Origin: an uncultured Lachnospiraceae bacterium
Lineage (GTDB): Bacteria > Bacillota > Clostridia > Lachnospirales > Lachnospiraceae
Direction: 5' to 3'
Assembly: GCA_947363565.1 (NCBI GenBank)
Contig: CANAPP010000006.1
Coordinates: 1 to 64,000 of the forward strand
Length of the DNA stretch: 64,000 nucleotides
Both the position numbers and the translations under genes were made by a program. Position 1 is the stretch's first letter, and the number at the start of each line of letters is the position of its first letter. Shown piece by piece: positions 25,425 through 34,146 of the stretch. The notes under the pieces were generated by a model that did no database searches, was not told the origin of the DNA, and was given only the letters and a program-made list of their open reading frames with translations.

Positions 25425-25559
25425 CTACTTCGTCTGCTCTATCATCTCACGCAGGATATCCGTCATATCCGTAAGATCCTCCTGATAAACTGCGCCCTCA
25501 ATATCCTCTACCTCCAGACTCGGCTGGAATTTCTTCAGTTCCTCCGCAAAATCTAACAT
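25425..25559 (-). CDS. Small acidic protein (44 aa) in the valS-folC operon
   Basis: 44 residues, MLDFAEELKKFQPSLEVEDI... ending DMTDILREMIEQTK, acidic and helical. The ATG has a perfect aggaggt site. It lies 29 bases after folC and 27 before the TPR gene on the same strand, so it is expressed with them. I recognise no family. Spacing, ribosome site and codon use support a real gene missed by length cut-offs. Confidence 0.7.
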   Translation of the reverse strand: MLDFAEELKKFQPSLEVEDIEGAVYQEDLTDMTDILREMIEQTK

Positions 25560-25588
25560 TGCCCGTTACCTCCTGCCAGATATTTTTG

Positions 25589-26908
25589 TTACCGTTCGCC
25601 TGAGTAACACTTTTTCACCGCGCCCACAAGATAAAGGGAACCGAGACAGTAGATCTCGCTTTCTCCTCTGACCTCGTAAGCAGTCTCAACTGCCTCCCTG
25701 ATACCAATCCGTTCATAGACCGGGGAAGCCGTATATTTTTCAAAAATCTGCCTGAGCTTTCCTGCCTCCACCTTCCGCTTATCGTCAATCTCTGTCACAA
25801 TATAAGCCCTGGCTTTAAGCTCTCCGGCAAGATATGCGATCATCTGCTCATATTTTTTATCCGACACCGCAGAGAATATGATGACCGGAAGTTCTCTCTC
25901 CCTCTCCGGCAGCATCTTTATACTCTGCACAAATGCCTCAAGCGCCCCCGGATTGTGCGCACCGTCTACCGTCAGGTGCGGCGCGATAAGCTCCATGCGG
26001 CCTTCCCACCGGACAGACGCGATAGCCGAAACCCATCTCTCCCGGCAGATCTTACTGTCCCGGAATATATACTCCAGCGCCTCCAGCGCAAGCTCGGCAT
26101 TCATCACCTGATAAAGTCCGCAGTTCGGGACTCGCCACGTAATATCCTTATCATACGCATTCTTTCTCAAAAATGCAATACCGTTCCGTCCCACTTCCCG
26201 GATTTCGTACGCATGATTCGAGATTTCTCTACAGGGAGCCTGCCTTTTTGACGCCGTCCGACGAATCATTTCCGCCGCCTCGCGGCAGCTTCCGTCGAAG
26301 AACACCGGGACTCCCTGCTTGATGATCCCTGCCTTCTCGGAAGCAATCTGCGTTAAAGTGTCACCAAGGATCTCCGTATGGTCAAGACTTATCGACGTGA
26401 TCACCGTAAGGAACGGATGCTTTGGCGCATTGGTGGCGTCAAGCCTCCCGCCAAGCCCCGTCTCAAGGATGATATACTCTGCGTCTGATTCCGCAAATAC
26501 CATCATCCCTATGCCGAACAAAAATTCAAAATAAGAAGGATGAGAAAGCCCCTCTTGTTCCATCCCGCGCACAGTCTCGAGGGTCTTTAAAAACACCCGG
26601 TAAAAGACAGCATCATCCACCGGGGTGCGGTCTAGCTGGATCCGCTCATTGATCTTCACGAGATGAGGGGAAGTAAAAAAGCCTGTACGCTTTCCTTCCG
26701 CCGCTAAAACCGCCTGCATATACGCGCATACCGAGCCTTTCCCGTTGGTTCCGGCCACATGGATGATCTTCCGGTCAAGCCCGGGATTCCCAAGCCTTTG
26801 AAGGAACTGCCTCGTATGCGCCAGGGAATGCTTCTTCGTAAACCGGGGAAGCTCTTCGATATATTCTACTGCCTCGTTATAGTTTTCTGGTATCCTGTCT
26901 GTCATCAT
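25589..26908 (-). CDS. folC: Bifunctional folylpolyglutamate synthase / dihydrofolate synthase
   Basis: 439 residues, Mur-ligase fold. ATP loop HVAGTNGKGSVCAYMQAVL, folate loop FFTSPHLVKINERI, ILETGLGGRLDATN and SLDHTEILGDTLTQIASEKAG, then VDGAHNPGALEAF in the C-terminal domain. It adds glutamates to folates and probably also to dihydropteroate. Two adjacent ATGs exist; the second (26905) has better spacing to ggag. The valS-folC neighbourhood is common in Firmicutes; here an ltaS-like gene lies in between. Confidence 0.95.
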   Translation of the reverse strand: MMTDRIPENYNEAVEYIEELPRFTKKHSLAHTRQFLQRLGNPGLDRKIIHVAGTNGKGSVCAYMQAVLAAEGKRTGFFTSPHLVKINERIQLDRTPVDDAVFYRVFLKTLETVRGMEQEGLSHPSYFEFLFGIGMMVFAESDAEYIILETGLGGRLDATNAPKHPFLTVITSISLDHTEILGDTLTQIASEKAGIIKQGVPVFFDGSCREAAEMIRRTASKRQAPCREISNHAYEIREVGRNGIAFLRKNAYDKDITWRVPNCGLYQVMNAELALEALEYIFRDSKICRERWVSAIASVRWEGRMELIAPHLTVDGAHNPGALEAFVQSIKMLPERERELPVIIFSAVSDKKYEQMIAYLAGELKARAYIVTEIDDKRKVEAGKLRQIFEKYTASPVYERIGIREAVETAYEVRGESEIYCLGSLYLVGAVKKCYSGER

Positions 26909-26917
26909 GCTCTCCGT

Positions 26918-29128
26918 TTAATTTTCCTTAAGCGGCTCCTGCTCCTGCCACGATTTCGTCGTATCCGTCCCTGTTCCTACGCGGACGATAAGCTTGCCGC
27001 CCTGATAGACATATTCATCCGAGGCCCGAAACAGCGTATTGCTGGATCCCATCTGGACGACCTTGATCACATCGCCTTCATTCAGGTTCGTCTCCGGCAG
27101 CTCTATCCTCGTATTGTTAAGAAACGAACTTTTCTGCCTTGTCCCGTTGACAAAGACCTTGCTGTTGCCCGTAAAGTTCTCTCCGTACAGGCTGCTGCTG
27201 CCGTTTAAGTGCTCGATCACATCCGTCACCGTCACATCCCTGACCCCCATCACCATATGGGGTTTCTTCACCGGCATATCCTTCCCGCCGTACACATACT
27301 GCCTGCCATAGAGGATATCATACTGTAAAAGCTCCAGATCTTTCAAATATCCTTTCGTTTTGCGGCGTTCCTGATGGTAGTTGAACACGGTTCCCGAATG
27401 GATATCCAGCCGCTCAAACACATCCGCCATGATCTGGTACGCCGGAATATTCCGGTCTTCCTTCTTAAGGCCGATGTTATCCCAGATCACATAGTTCGTA
27501 TTGTAGAGGTAACGTCCCTTAAGATCTTCTGCCTTAAGCCCCAGTGTCGGGAGATGATCCCCGTAAAACACAATCACGGACGGCTCGTTCCGCTCCTCCA
27601 CCGCCTTCACCAGATTGCCCGCAAATTCATCCATGCCGTACACCTGGTTCACATAGTATTCCCAGCGGTTCTTAAGCGCCTCATCCTCAATCCCTTCCAC
27701 CGTAATCTCCGGATTCTCGATGACCTTCTCCTCCGGGTAATCCCCGTGTCCCTGAAGGCTTACGCAGAACACAAAGTCCTGCTGCTCGGTCGTGTCCATA
27801 GATTCCATAATATGCTGGATCAGGATGTCATCTTTCGCCCACCCGTTCTCGGTGAACTGTAAGATGTTCATAAATTCCTTGCTCGTATAGGAGTCAAACC
27901 CGATATGGTCAAACACCTTGGCACGGCTGTAAAAATTCCCGCCGTTATTGTGGAGCGCATGGGTTCCGTAACCGAGAGCGCTGAGTGCCGACGCCGCGCT
28001 CTCACTCTGCCGCTCCTTGAGCACCGTCTTATACGGATACTCCCCCGGCCCGAAATACCGGAGATTCATGCCCGTAAGCACCTCAAACTCTGTGTTCGCC
28101 GTTCCCGCGCCCACAGAAGGCACCTTAAAATACCCGGAAGAAAAATTTTCATACATCTTCCGAAGGTTCGGGCTGGCATCTTTGGACGTCGTAAAAAACT
28201 CCGACTCCGCCACATCAAAATAAGACTCAAGCTGCACAAAGATGATATTGGGCTTTTTGCCGTCCTTAAGCCCGGTCTCGCTCTTTGCGATACTGCCGTT
28301 ATCCGAAATACTTGCGATCGTTTTTTCATTATACTCGTTCGGCTCATTAATACCTGTATTGAACACACTGGCCATAAAGCAGTAAGGCAGCCCATAATCC
28401 TCATAGGCAAATGCGATATTGCCAAAATACGTCGATACCACCCGCCTGTCAATCGCCGCGTCCGTGGCAACCGCGTACAGCGCCGCGCAGGCCGCAATCC
28501 CTGCCAGCGCCCGGATACGGTGTACCTTTCCGTTATACTGCCCGCCGCGCCGCCACATGGAGACTACCCACACGGTAACCGCGCCGATGCCCACCACGAC
28601 CATGACAAGCTCAAATCCGTTAAAATAATTGTTGATCAGGGAAACTGCGTCCGTGGCAACCTTAAGATCCTGTGCGTTAAAAGGCGTCACTCGCTTAATC
28701 AGCATATAGCCATTGCACACCCCGAGCACCATCCAGAGGACGCTGATGATAATCCGCACAAAGACCCTTCGCTTGAACAGGTACACGACAGAAAATGTCA
28801 TGAATATCATAAACGCATTGTACAGAAATACTAACGGAGTCTCCGTCATGTATTCCCACGCCCGGATTGCAGAATGCCTGGAAATCGCCTCGATAGCAAA
28901 ATTGATCAGGCAGGCGAGCAGCGCATGGAACAGCAGCGAGAGCCGATTCATCCACCGATAAACCGGCTGCATCCTTCTGGCAAACGCACTGTTCCTGCGC
29001 TCCTCAAGGATTCTCTGCCGACGTTCCTTCCTCGCTCTCCAATATTCTGCAATATCTTCTTTCTTCAGATGTTTAAGCCTGTGAAACGCCCCTTTTATAT
29101 CGGGCCTTTTTAACTGGATCTTCTTCAT
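26918..29128 (-). CDS. LTA synthase family protein (sulfatase-domain phosphoglycerol transferase)
   Basis: 736 residues. Basic N terminus, five membrane segments (about 55-215: LLFHALLACLINFAIEAISR, VVYLFKRRVFVRIIISVLWM), then an extracellular sulfatase-fold domain: NIIFVQLESYFD, PSVGAGTANTEFEVLTGMNL with the catalytic Thr, HNNGGNFYSRAKVFDHIGFD, FVFCVSLQGHGDY and VIVFYGDHLPTLG. It transfers glycerol-phosphate from phosphatidylglycerol to a glycolipid or cell-wall acceptor. A C-terminal extra domain (about 600-730) has beta segments of unknown role. I use the ATG at 29128; an upstream TTG in frame is less likely. Confidence 0.9.
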   Translation of the reverse strand: MKKIQLKRPDIKGAFHRLKHLKKEDIAEYWRARKERRQRILEERRNSAFARRMQPVYRWMNRLSLLFHALLACLINFAIEAISRHSAIRAWEYMTETPLVFLYNAFMIFMTFSVVYLFKRRVFVRIIISVLWMVLGVCNGYMLIKRVTPFNAQDLKVATDAVSLINNYFNGFELVMVVVGIGAVTVWVVSMWRRGGQYNGKVHRIRALAGIAACAALYAVATDAAIDRRVVSTYFGNIAFAYEDYGLPYCFMASVFNTGINEPNEYNEKTIASISDNGSIAKSETGLKDGKKPNIIFVQLESYFDVAESEFFTTSKDASPNLRKMYENFSSGYFKVPSVGAGTANTEFEVLTGMNLRYFGPGEYPYKTVLKERQSESAASALSALGYGTHALHNNGGNFYSRAKVFDHIGFDSYTSKEFMNILQFTENGWAKDDILIQHIMESMDTTEQQDFVFCVSLQGHGDYPEEKVIENPEITVEGIEDEALKNRWEYYVNQVYGMDEFAGNLVKAVEERNEPSVIVFYGDHLPTLGLKAEDLKGRYLYNTNYVIWDNIGLKKEDRNIPAYQIMADVFERLDIHSGTVFNYHQERRKTKGYLKDLELLQYDILYGRQYVYGGKDMPVKKPHMVMGVRDVTVTDVIEHLNGSSSLYGENFTGNSKVFVNGTRQKSSFLNNTRIELPETNLNEGDVIKVVQMGSSNTLFRASDEYVYQGGKLIVRVGTGTDTTKSWQEQEPLKEN

Positions 29129-29181
29129 AATAAAATGCAATCTCCCAACAAATCAGGCTGCAGCGGATACCTGTTATGCCA

Positions 29182-29235
29182 GCCTTACTTTCTAGCTCTG
29201 CCTTGCTTTCTAGTTTTGCCTTACTTTCTAGGCCT
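29182..29235. repeat. 18-bp tandem repeat, three copies, across the valS stop codon
   Basis: Three units of gccttRctttctagNNYt at 29182-29199, 29200-29217 and 29218-29235; a fourth degenerate unit reaches into valS. The third copy contains the valS stop. It looks like slippage duplication of the gene end. Confidence 0.75.
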
Positions 29236-31885
29236 GCCTTGCCTTCAATCCCTCAAGCCTCTCCTGAACCTTCGCCATCATCTCGCGGTATGTCTCAAGT
29301 TTCTTCTGCTCTTCCTCAATCTTCGCCTGAGGAGCCTTGCTCATGAATTTCTCATTTTTCAGCATCCCGTCCGCCCGGGCAATTTCTTTGGTCAGACGTT
29401 TCTCTTCTTTCGTCAGACGCTCCATCTCCTGCTCAAAATCAACCAGATCCTCAAGCGGCAGATACACTGACGCATCCGGCACAACAACAGACACTGCATC
29501 CTCCGCGATTCCCTCCTTATCGTGCTGGATCTTAAGCTCGCTCACCGCCGCCATCATCTGCGCCGCATCGCTGAGACACGCAAAGCCGCTGCAAAGCTCC
29601 TCATCCTCACACACGATGTACACCTTGGCTTTTCTGGAGTTCGGCACGTTCATCTCTGCACGGACATTCCGCACGCCGCGGATAATCTCCTTATAATGCT
29701 CCACAATCCTTTCCGCCGCCGGGGAGCTTAACGCCTCGTCATACTCCGGCCACGCAGACATCATCAGAGACTCTTCCTCCGGAATCAGCTTGCTGTAAAT
29801 CTCCTCCGTCACGAACGGCATATACGGGTGAAGGAGTTTCAGCGCTTTTTTCAGCACCTCCCTCAGCGTCCACAGCGCGTCGTTGGCGCTCTGCGCGTCC
29901 TCATCCCCATGATAGATCCGATATTTTGCAAGCTCGATATACCAGTCGCAGAACTCATCCCAGATAAAATCATATAACTTGGACAGCGCGATGCCAAGCT
30001 CGAACTTATCCATATTTTCCGTCACGTCTTTTACAAGCTGGTTGCACTTAGACATAATCCACCGGTCAGCCGGGCGGAAAGTATTTTCCTCAGGCTTAGT
30101 AAGCTCCTTCTCGTCAAGGTTCATCATGATGAAACGCGACGCGTTCCACACCTTATTGGCAAAGTTGCGGCTTGCCTCAACCCGCTCATTGTAAAAACGC
30201 ATATCGTTGCCCGGCGCATTTCCCGTCACAAGAGTCATACGGAGAGCGTCCGCACCGTACTGGTCGATAATCTCCAGCGGGTCAATGCCATTTCCCAGAG
30301 ACTTGCTCATCTTGCGCCCCAGGGAATCCCTTATCAGACCGTGGATGAACACGGTATGGAACGGTGATTTACCAGTATGTGCATATCCGGAGAATACCAT
30401 ACGGATTACCCAGAAGAAAATAATGTCATATCCGGTAACAAGCACGTCCGTCGGGTAAAAATAGTCTAAGTCCTCGGTCTTCTCCGGCCATCCAAGCACA
30501 GAGAACGGCCACAGCGCAGAGGAAAACCATGTATCCAGCGTATCCTCGTCCTGGGTCAAATGTGTGCAGCCGCACTTCGGGCAAACGCCCGGTTTCGTCC
30601 TTGACACGACCATCTCGTCGCACTCGTCGCAGTAGTACGCCGGAATCCTGTGCCCCCACCAAATCTGCCTGGAGATGCACCAGTCGCGGATATTCTCAAG
30701 CCAGTGAAGGTAAATCTTGTCAAACCGCTCCGGCACGAACTTAAGCTCGCCGTTTTTCACCGCCTGGATTGCCGGTTTCGCCAGCTCTTCCATGCGGACA
30801 AACCACTGCTGTTTTACCAGTGGCTCTACTGTCGTGTGGCACCGGTCATGGGTTCCTACATTGTGGCTGTGGGGAACAACTTTCACCAAAAGCCCCTGCT
30901 CCTCAAGCTCCTTCACCATCAGCTCACGGGCTGCGTAGCGCTCCATCCCCGCATACTTCCCGCCGTTTTCATTGATGGTGGCATCGTCATTCATCACATT
31001 GATCTCCGGCAGGTTGTGACGCTTTCCTACCTCAAAGTCGTTAGGGTCATGCGCCGGCGTAATCTTCACCGCGCCCGTACCGAACTCCTTGTCAACGTAA
31101 GCATCCGCAACAATCGGTATCTCTTTTCCCACCAGCGGCAGAATCGCTTTCTTTCCTACAATATCTTTATAGCGCTCGTCGTCCGGGTGAACCGCGATGG
31201 CAGTGTCTCCAAGCATCGTCTCCGGACGCGTCGTAGCAATCTCAAGGTAATCATCGCTCCCTACAAGCGGATACTTGATATGCCAAAAATGCCCGTCCTG
31301 CTCCTCATGCTCAACCTCCGCGTCAGAAAGGGAAGTCTTGCACACCGGGCACCAGTTGATGATCCTGGAACCCTTATAGATATATCCTTCCTCATAAAGT
31401 TTAATAAATACTTCCTCAACCGCTTTTGAGCATCCCTCGTCCATGGTAAAACGCTCCCTGTCCCAATCGCAGGAAACGCCCAGCTTTTTCAGCTGACCCT
31501 CGATGGTTCCGGCATACTCCTCTTTCCACTGCCAGGTGCGCTCAAGGAACTTCTCGCGCCCCAGCTCCTTCTTATCAATCCCCTCGTCCTTAAGCTGGTT
31601 CGTCACCTTGACCTCCGTGGAAATCGCCGCGTGGTCCGTACCCGGCACCCAGAGCGCATTGTACCCCTGCATCCTCTTATACCGGATTAAAATGTCCTGG
31701 AGCGTATTATCCAGGGCATGACCCATATGCAGCTTTCCGGTAATGTTCGGAGGCGGCATCACCGTCGTAAACGGCTTTTTCTCCCTGTCCACCTCCGCGT
31801 GGAAATACTTACTCTCACACCATTTCTCATAAAGCTTTGCCTCAATCTCCTTCGGATTGTAGGTTTTGTTCAGATTCTCACCCAT
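29228..31885 (-). CDS. valS: Valine-tRNA ligase
   Basis: 885 residues. HIGH motif in [16 protein letters not shown] (around 41-56), editing domain with [19 protein letters not shown], zinc-knuckle cysteines CDECDE and CPKCGC, KMSKS in [14 protein letters not shown], an anticodon-binding domain and the C-terminal coiled coil ending LKARQA. It charges tRNA-Val and edits threonine. ATG start with aaggagag. Its expression is controlled by the T-box leader described upstream. It heads the valS-ltaS-folC-44aa-TPR unit. Confidence 0.98.
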   Translation of the reverse strand: MGENLNKTYNPKEIEAKLYEKWCESKYFHAEVDREKKPFTTVMPPPNITGKLHMGHALDNTLQDILIRYKRMQGYNALWVPGTDHAAISTEVKVTNQLKDEGIDKKELGREKFLERTWQWKEEYAGTIEGQLKKLGVSCDWDRERFTMDEGCSKAVEEVFIKLYEEGYIYKGSRIINWCPVCKTSLSDAEVEHEEQDGHFWHIKYPLVGSDDYLEIATTRPETMLGDTAIAVHPDDERYKDIVGKKAILPLVGKEIPIVADAYVDKEFGTGAVKITPAHDPNDFEVGKRHNLPEINVMNDDATINENGGKYAGMERYAARELMVKELEEQGLLVKVVPHSHNVGTHDRCHTTVEPLVKQQWFVRMEELAKPAIQAVKNGELKFVPERFDKIYLHWLENIRDWCISRQIWWGHRIPAYYCDECDEMVVSRTKPGVCPKCGCTHLTQDEDTLDTWFSSALWPFSVLGWPEKTEDLDYFYPTDVLVTGYDIIFFWVIRMVFSGYAHTGKSPFHTVFIHGLIRDSLGRKMSKSLGNGIDPLEIIDQYGADALRMTLVTGNAPGNDMRFYNERVEASRNFANKVWNASRFIMMNLDEKELTKPEENTFRPADRWIMSKCNQLVKDVTENMDKFELGIALSKLYDFIWDEFCDWYIELAKYRIYHGDEDAQSANDALWTLREVLKKALKLLHPYMPFVTEEIYSKLIPEEESLMMSAWPEYDEALSSPAAERIVEHYKEIIRGVRNVRAEMNVPNSRKAKVYIVCEDEELCSGFACLSDAAQMMAAVSELKIQHDKEGIAEDAVSVVVPDASVYLPLEDLVDFEQEMERLTKEEKRLTKEIARADGMLKNEKFMSKAPQAKIEEEQKKLETYREMMAKVQERLEGLKARQA

Positions 31886-31937
31886 ACTCTCTCTCCTTAG
31901 TTTCTAAGATTTTCACAAACTTTTCACAAATGAGGAC

Positions 31938-32255
31938 GTAAAAAACCGCCCTCTACGCTGTAAAGGGCGATTTATCATCGCGGTACCACCTTTATTTATA
32001 TAGAAAAATGCTCTATATCTCATCTTATTCGATAACGGGAACGACTCCGGGACCGCCTAGTTTCTGCGTGGTTCTGCGACTTCCTGCAAATGTCCGCATC
32101 TTTTCGCGGGACTCTACATGCACAGCGGTTCAGCAATCCAGCTCAAAAGCTACCTTCCGCACTTTACATTCTGAAACGGCTCTCAGCCTTCCTGCCGCTC
32201 TCTCTGTCAGGGCAAATGTGCGTACTCCTCTTTTTCATCGCCTTTAAGGTTTTTA
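31938..32255 (-). promoter_or_regulatory. T-box leader (tRNA-Val sensing) of valS
   Basis: Minus strand contains the stem I AGTA box gaggagtacg (32221-32230), a likely specifier GTA in ggaaggtagc (about 32150-32160), the T-box core AGGTGGTACCGCG (31979-31991) and a terminator stem gccctttacagcgtagagggc (31948-31968) with a T run. Uncharged tRNA-Val should pair through its CCA end with the T-box and favour the antiterminator. A GTA specifier agrees with the valS gene that follows. Confidence 0.92.
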
Positions 32256-32266
32256 AACTATTGACT

Positions 32267-32295
32267 ATCATAGCGACCGGGAAGGGATTTGTCAA
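32267..32295 (-). promoter_or_regulatory. Sigma-A promoter of the valS operon
   Basis: Minus strand TTGACA (32290-32295), 17 bases, TATGAT (32267-32272). Near-consensus, about 30 bases ahead of the T-box stem I. Confidence 0.85.
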
Positions 32296-32337
32296 GGAAA
32301 TTCGGCGTATTTCAGAAAGTCTTAAGAGTTGGGGGAC

Positions 32338-32481
32338 GCTCAGCCCGCCCTATATTCCACGTCACCGCGCTCTCGCTCTGAAAAAAGCATAGCAGTACTA
32401 AGCTCGCCGGCAATAGCTTGCCGGCTTGCTAAGTGCTGATGCTTTTTTACGGGTTCCTTTGGAATATAGGGCGGGCTGAGC
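32338..32481. repeat. 144-bp nested palindrome (possible mobile repeat or bidirectional terminator)
   Basis: Outer arms of 22 bp are perfect (32338-32359 and 32460-32481, starting gctcagcccgccc). Inside lies an imperfect stem aaaaaagcat...atgctttttt (about 32381-32448) capped by gccggcaa-tagc-ttgccggc. The T and A runs flanking the inner stem would terminate transcription in both directions. It sits between the valS promoter and the HEPN remnant. No protein is encoded. Confidence 0.85.
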
Positions 32482-32505
32482 TGTTGGGCGGCTGGCGGGT
32501 GTTCC

Positions 32506-32846
32506 TCATTGGGAGGTAAGGCTCCGATTGGGAAAATCACCTAATTCTTTTCGTAACTTATTCACTGTATCGTACATTACAGAAAGACATTTTTCAAAAT
32601 CATCCTTTGTCACATTATAAAAATCATCTCCCAGGCATCTTGCATCATAATGAAAAGCAGACAAATATGCCAGCCCGATTGTATCCAGTTCTAATCCTGC
32701 TCTGCTCTCATCTCATTTAATTTTGAGGCGATTTTTTTCATATTATCTTTCCGCAATAAATCAGCCACGTCTTCATCAACAAAAATCTTATCAAGATACC
32801 CCTTCAAATCATTTTCTGCAATATCTAAATAAGTGTTTCTTATCAT
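32506..32846 (-). pseudogene. HEPN-domain protein, frameshifted
   Basis: Frame 1 runs from ATG 32846 (gaggtg site; MIRNTYLDIAENDLKGYLDK) to a stop at 32691. The natural continuation (RAGLELDTIGLAYLSAFHYD, ARCLGDDFYNVTKDDFEKCL, VNKLRKELGDF) is in the next frame and ends at 32506. The C-terminal ARxxGDDF pattern is that of HEPN proteins, RNase-like toxins paired with nucleotidyltransferase antitoxins. The break is near 32700 in a purine-rich gagatgagagcagagcagg stretch, so slippage is plausible. The start overlaps the nucleotidyltransferase stop by four bases (ATGA), the usual MNT-HEPN layout. Decay or programmed frameshift cannot be told apart here. Confidence 0.7.
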
Positions 32847-33121
32847 TCGATCACCTCCAAAATTATCTTTTTTTCGCGGTTCACAGCATTCTCAAAAACA
32901 CTCCGCATCTCTTCCGATGCCTCATTTTTATAAACAATATCCGTCCTGATGCCATTTATCGGCTCATCCAACGACCATCGGATATCGGCGGCAAGAGCCC
33001 TGTCGCTGATTCTCTGAGCTGTAACTACCATAAGATCCACATCACTGCTGCTCCTTACATCTCCCCGCGCACAGTTCCCGAAAAGATAGACTTTTTTCAG
33101 GTCTTTAATGTCCGCCTCCAG
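32843..33121 (-). pseudogene. Minimal nucleotidyltransferase (MNT) antitoxin, start codon lost
   Basis: Open frame with VYLFGNCARGDVRSSSDVDL, the MNT active site (usual form GSxARGxxxxxSDIDL, here GN for GS, with DVD retained), then LAADIRWSLDEPINGIRTDI. No ATG, GTG or TTG lies in frame before the catalytic motif. An ATG at 33125, touching the stop of the preceding gene, is out of frame and stops after six codons, which points to a lost base near the start. MNT proteins AMPylate or mask the HEPN partner. It follows the polyferredoxin gene immediately. Confidence 0.65.
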
Positions 33122-33125
33122 ACAT

Positions 33126-33980
33126 TTACTGAGATTTTTTCGGTAACTCTACACGAAACTTAAGCGAGAGCACGTTCTTAGGACAGCTCACCGTACATTT
33201 CCCGCAGCGGATACACTCGGCGGAATCCGGCGCGTTTACGGGGTCAACGTCCATCGGACATACCCCACGGCATTTCCCGCAGGAGACGCATTTTTCTTTA
33301 TCCACTTCCATATGGTAGATGCTGACCTTATTCAGGATGCCGTAGATGGCGCCAAGCGGGCACATCACCTTGCAGAAAAACCGGCAGATGACAACACATC
33401 CTATCAGCGTCAGCACAAGGATAACTGCCTTTACGGAAAACAGCGCGCCGATGACCTTTCTAAGCTCTGGATGGGTGGCGAGCAAGGGCAGTCCTCCCTC
33501 CAGCGTTCCTACCGGGCAGATATACTCGCAGTATGCGGGCGCGCCCATCCCCAGCTCATTTGTAATCATCACCGGGAACAACAGGACAAAAAAGACAAGA
33601 AGGACATATTTCACATAGGTAAATCCCTTCCAAAGCTTTCTCTTCGGCGACGGTATCTTATATAATAATTCCTGTATCAACCCGAACGGACAGATATAGC
33701 CGCATACCGCCCTTCCAAATACGACTCCCACCGCCAGCACAAAACCTGTCACATAAAAGCTCAGATTAAAATTCATCGCGCCGCTCACCGCCTGCATGGC
33801 GCCGATGGGGCAGGAAAGTCTTGCCGCCGGGCAGGAGTAGCAGTTCATCCCCGGATTGCAGAATTGTTTCCACTTGCCCTTATAGAGCTGCCCGCCGGCA
33901 AAATTTTGAAGATATGTGTTGGAATAGCCGAATGCGGCAATCTGAATGATTTTCCTCTTTATTTCCTGACTGATTCTCAT
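33126..33980 (-). CDS. Membrane polyferredoxin (NapH/4Fe-4S binding family)
   Basis: 284 residues. N-terminal Cys-rich segment CNPGMNCYSCPAARLSCPIG, five membrane segments with the paired motifs CGYICPFGLIQ, CEYICPVGTLE and CKVMCPLGAIY, and a C-terminal two-cluster ferredoxin CVSCGKCRGVCPMDVDP / CIRCGKCTVSCPKNV. It should move electrons across or along the membrane, probably to the thiol partner encoded upstream. Start: ATG 33980; the longer frame is a shadow of the preceding small gene. Third gene of a redox trio with a CXXC mini-protein (four-base gap) and TlpA. Confidence 0.9.
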   Translation of the reverse strand: MRISQEIKRKIIQIAAFGYSNTYLQNFAGGQLYKGKWKQFCNPGMNCYSCPAARLSCPIGAMQAVSGAMNFNLSFYVTGFVLAVGVVFGRAVCGYICPFGLIQELLYKIPSPKRKLWKGFTYVKYVLLVFFVLLFPVMITNELGMGAPAYCEYICPVGTLEGGLPLLATHPELRKVIGALFSVKAVILVLTLIGCVVICRFFCKVMCPLGAIYGILNKVSIYHMEVDKEKCVSCGKCRGVCPMDVDPVNAPDSAECIRCGKCTVSCPKNVLSLKFRVELPKKSQ

Positions 33981-33984
33981 AAGC

Positions 33985-34146
33985 TTACCCCAATCCGATG
34001 CATTCCAGGCAGACGTTGACCGCCTTTCCAAGAACAACAGCCGCCTCGCCCCGGTAAATTCCCCACGCCATCATGCAGCCCGCGGCGAGTGAGGCAAGCA
34101 CACGTACTGCCTGTTTTTTCTGATTCAAGGTTTTACTCCAATGCAT
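33985..34146 (-). CDS. CD1871A-type CXXC mini-protein (53 aa)
   Basis: 53 residues: one membrane helix (VLASLAAGCMMAWGIYRGEA) and the C-terminal motif KAVNVCLECIGLG with a C-x2-C pair. This fits the small CXXC proteins annotated after C. difficile CD1871A, found between TlpA-like and 4Fe-4S proteins. A thiol relay between the ferredoxin and TlpA is a reasonable inference. ATG at 34146 overlaps the TlpA stop by 14 bases. Confidence 0.8.
   Translation of the reverse strand: MHWSKTLNQKKQAVRVLASLAAGCMMAWGIYRGEAAVVLGKAVNVCLECIGLG

Noticed and set aside
27905..28834. 309-aa open frame antisense to the LTA synthase gene
   Set aside because: Rich in His, Arg and Pro as expected for antisense reading; the opposite strand encodes clear sulfatase motifs.
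30650..31429. 259-aa open frame antisense to valS
   Set aside because: Opposite strand carries unmistakable valyl-tRNA synthetase motifs; no start signal here.
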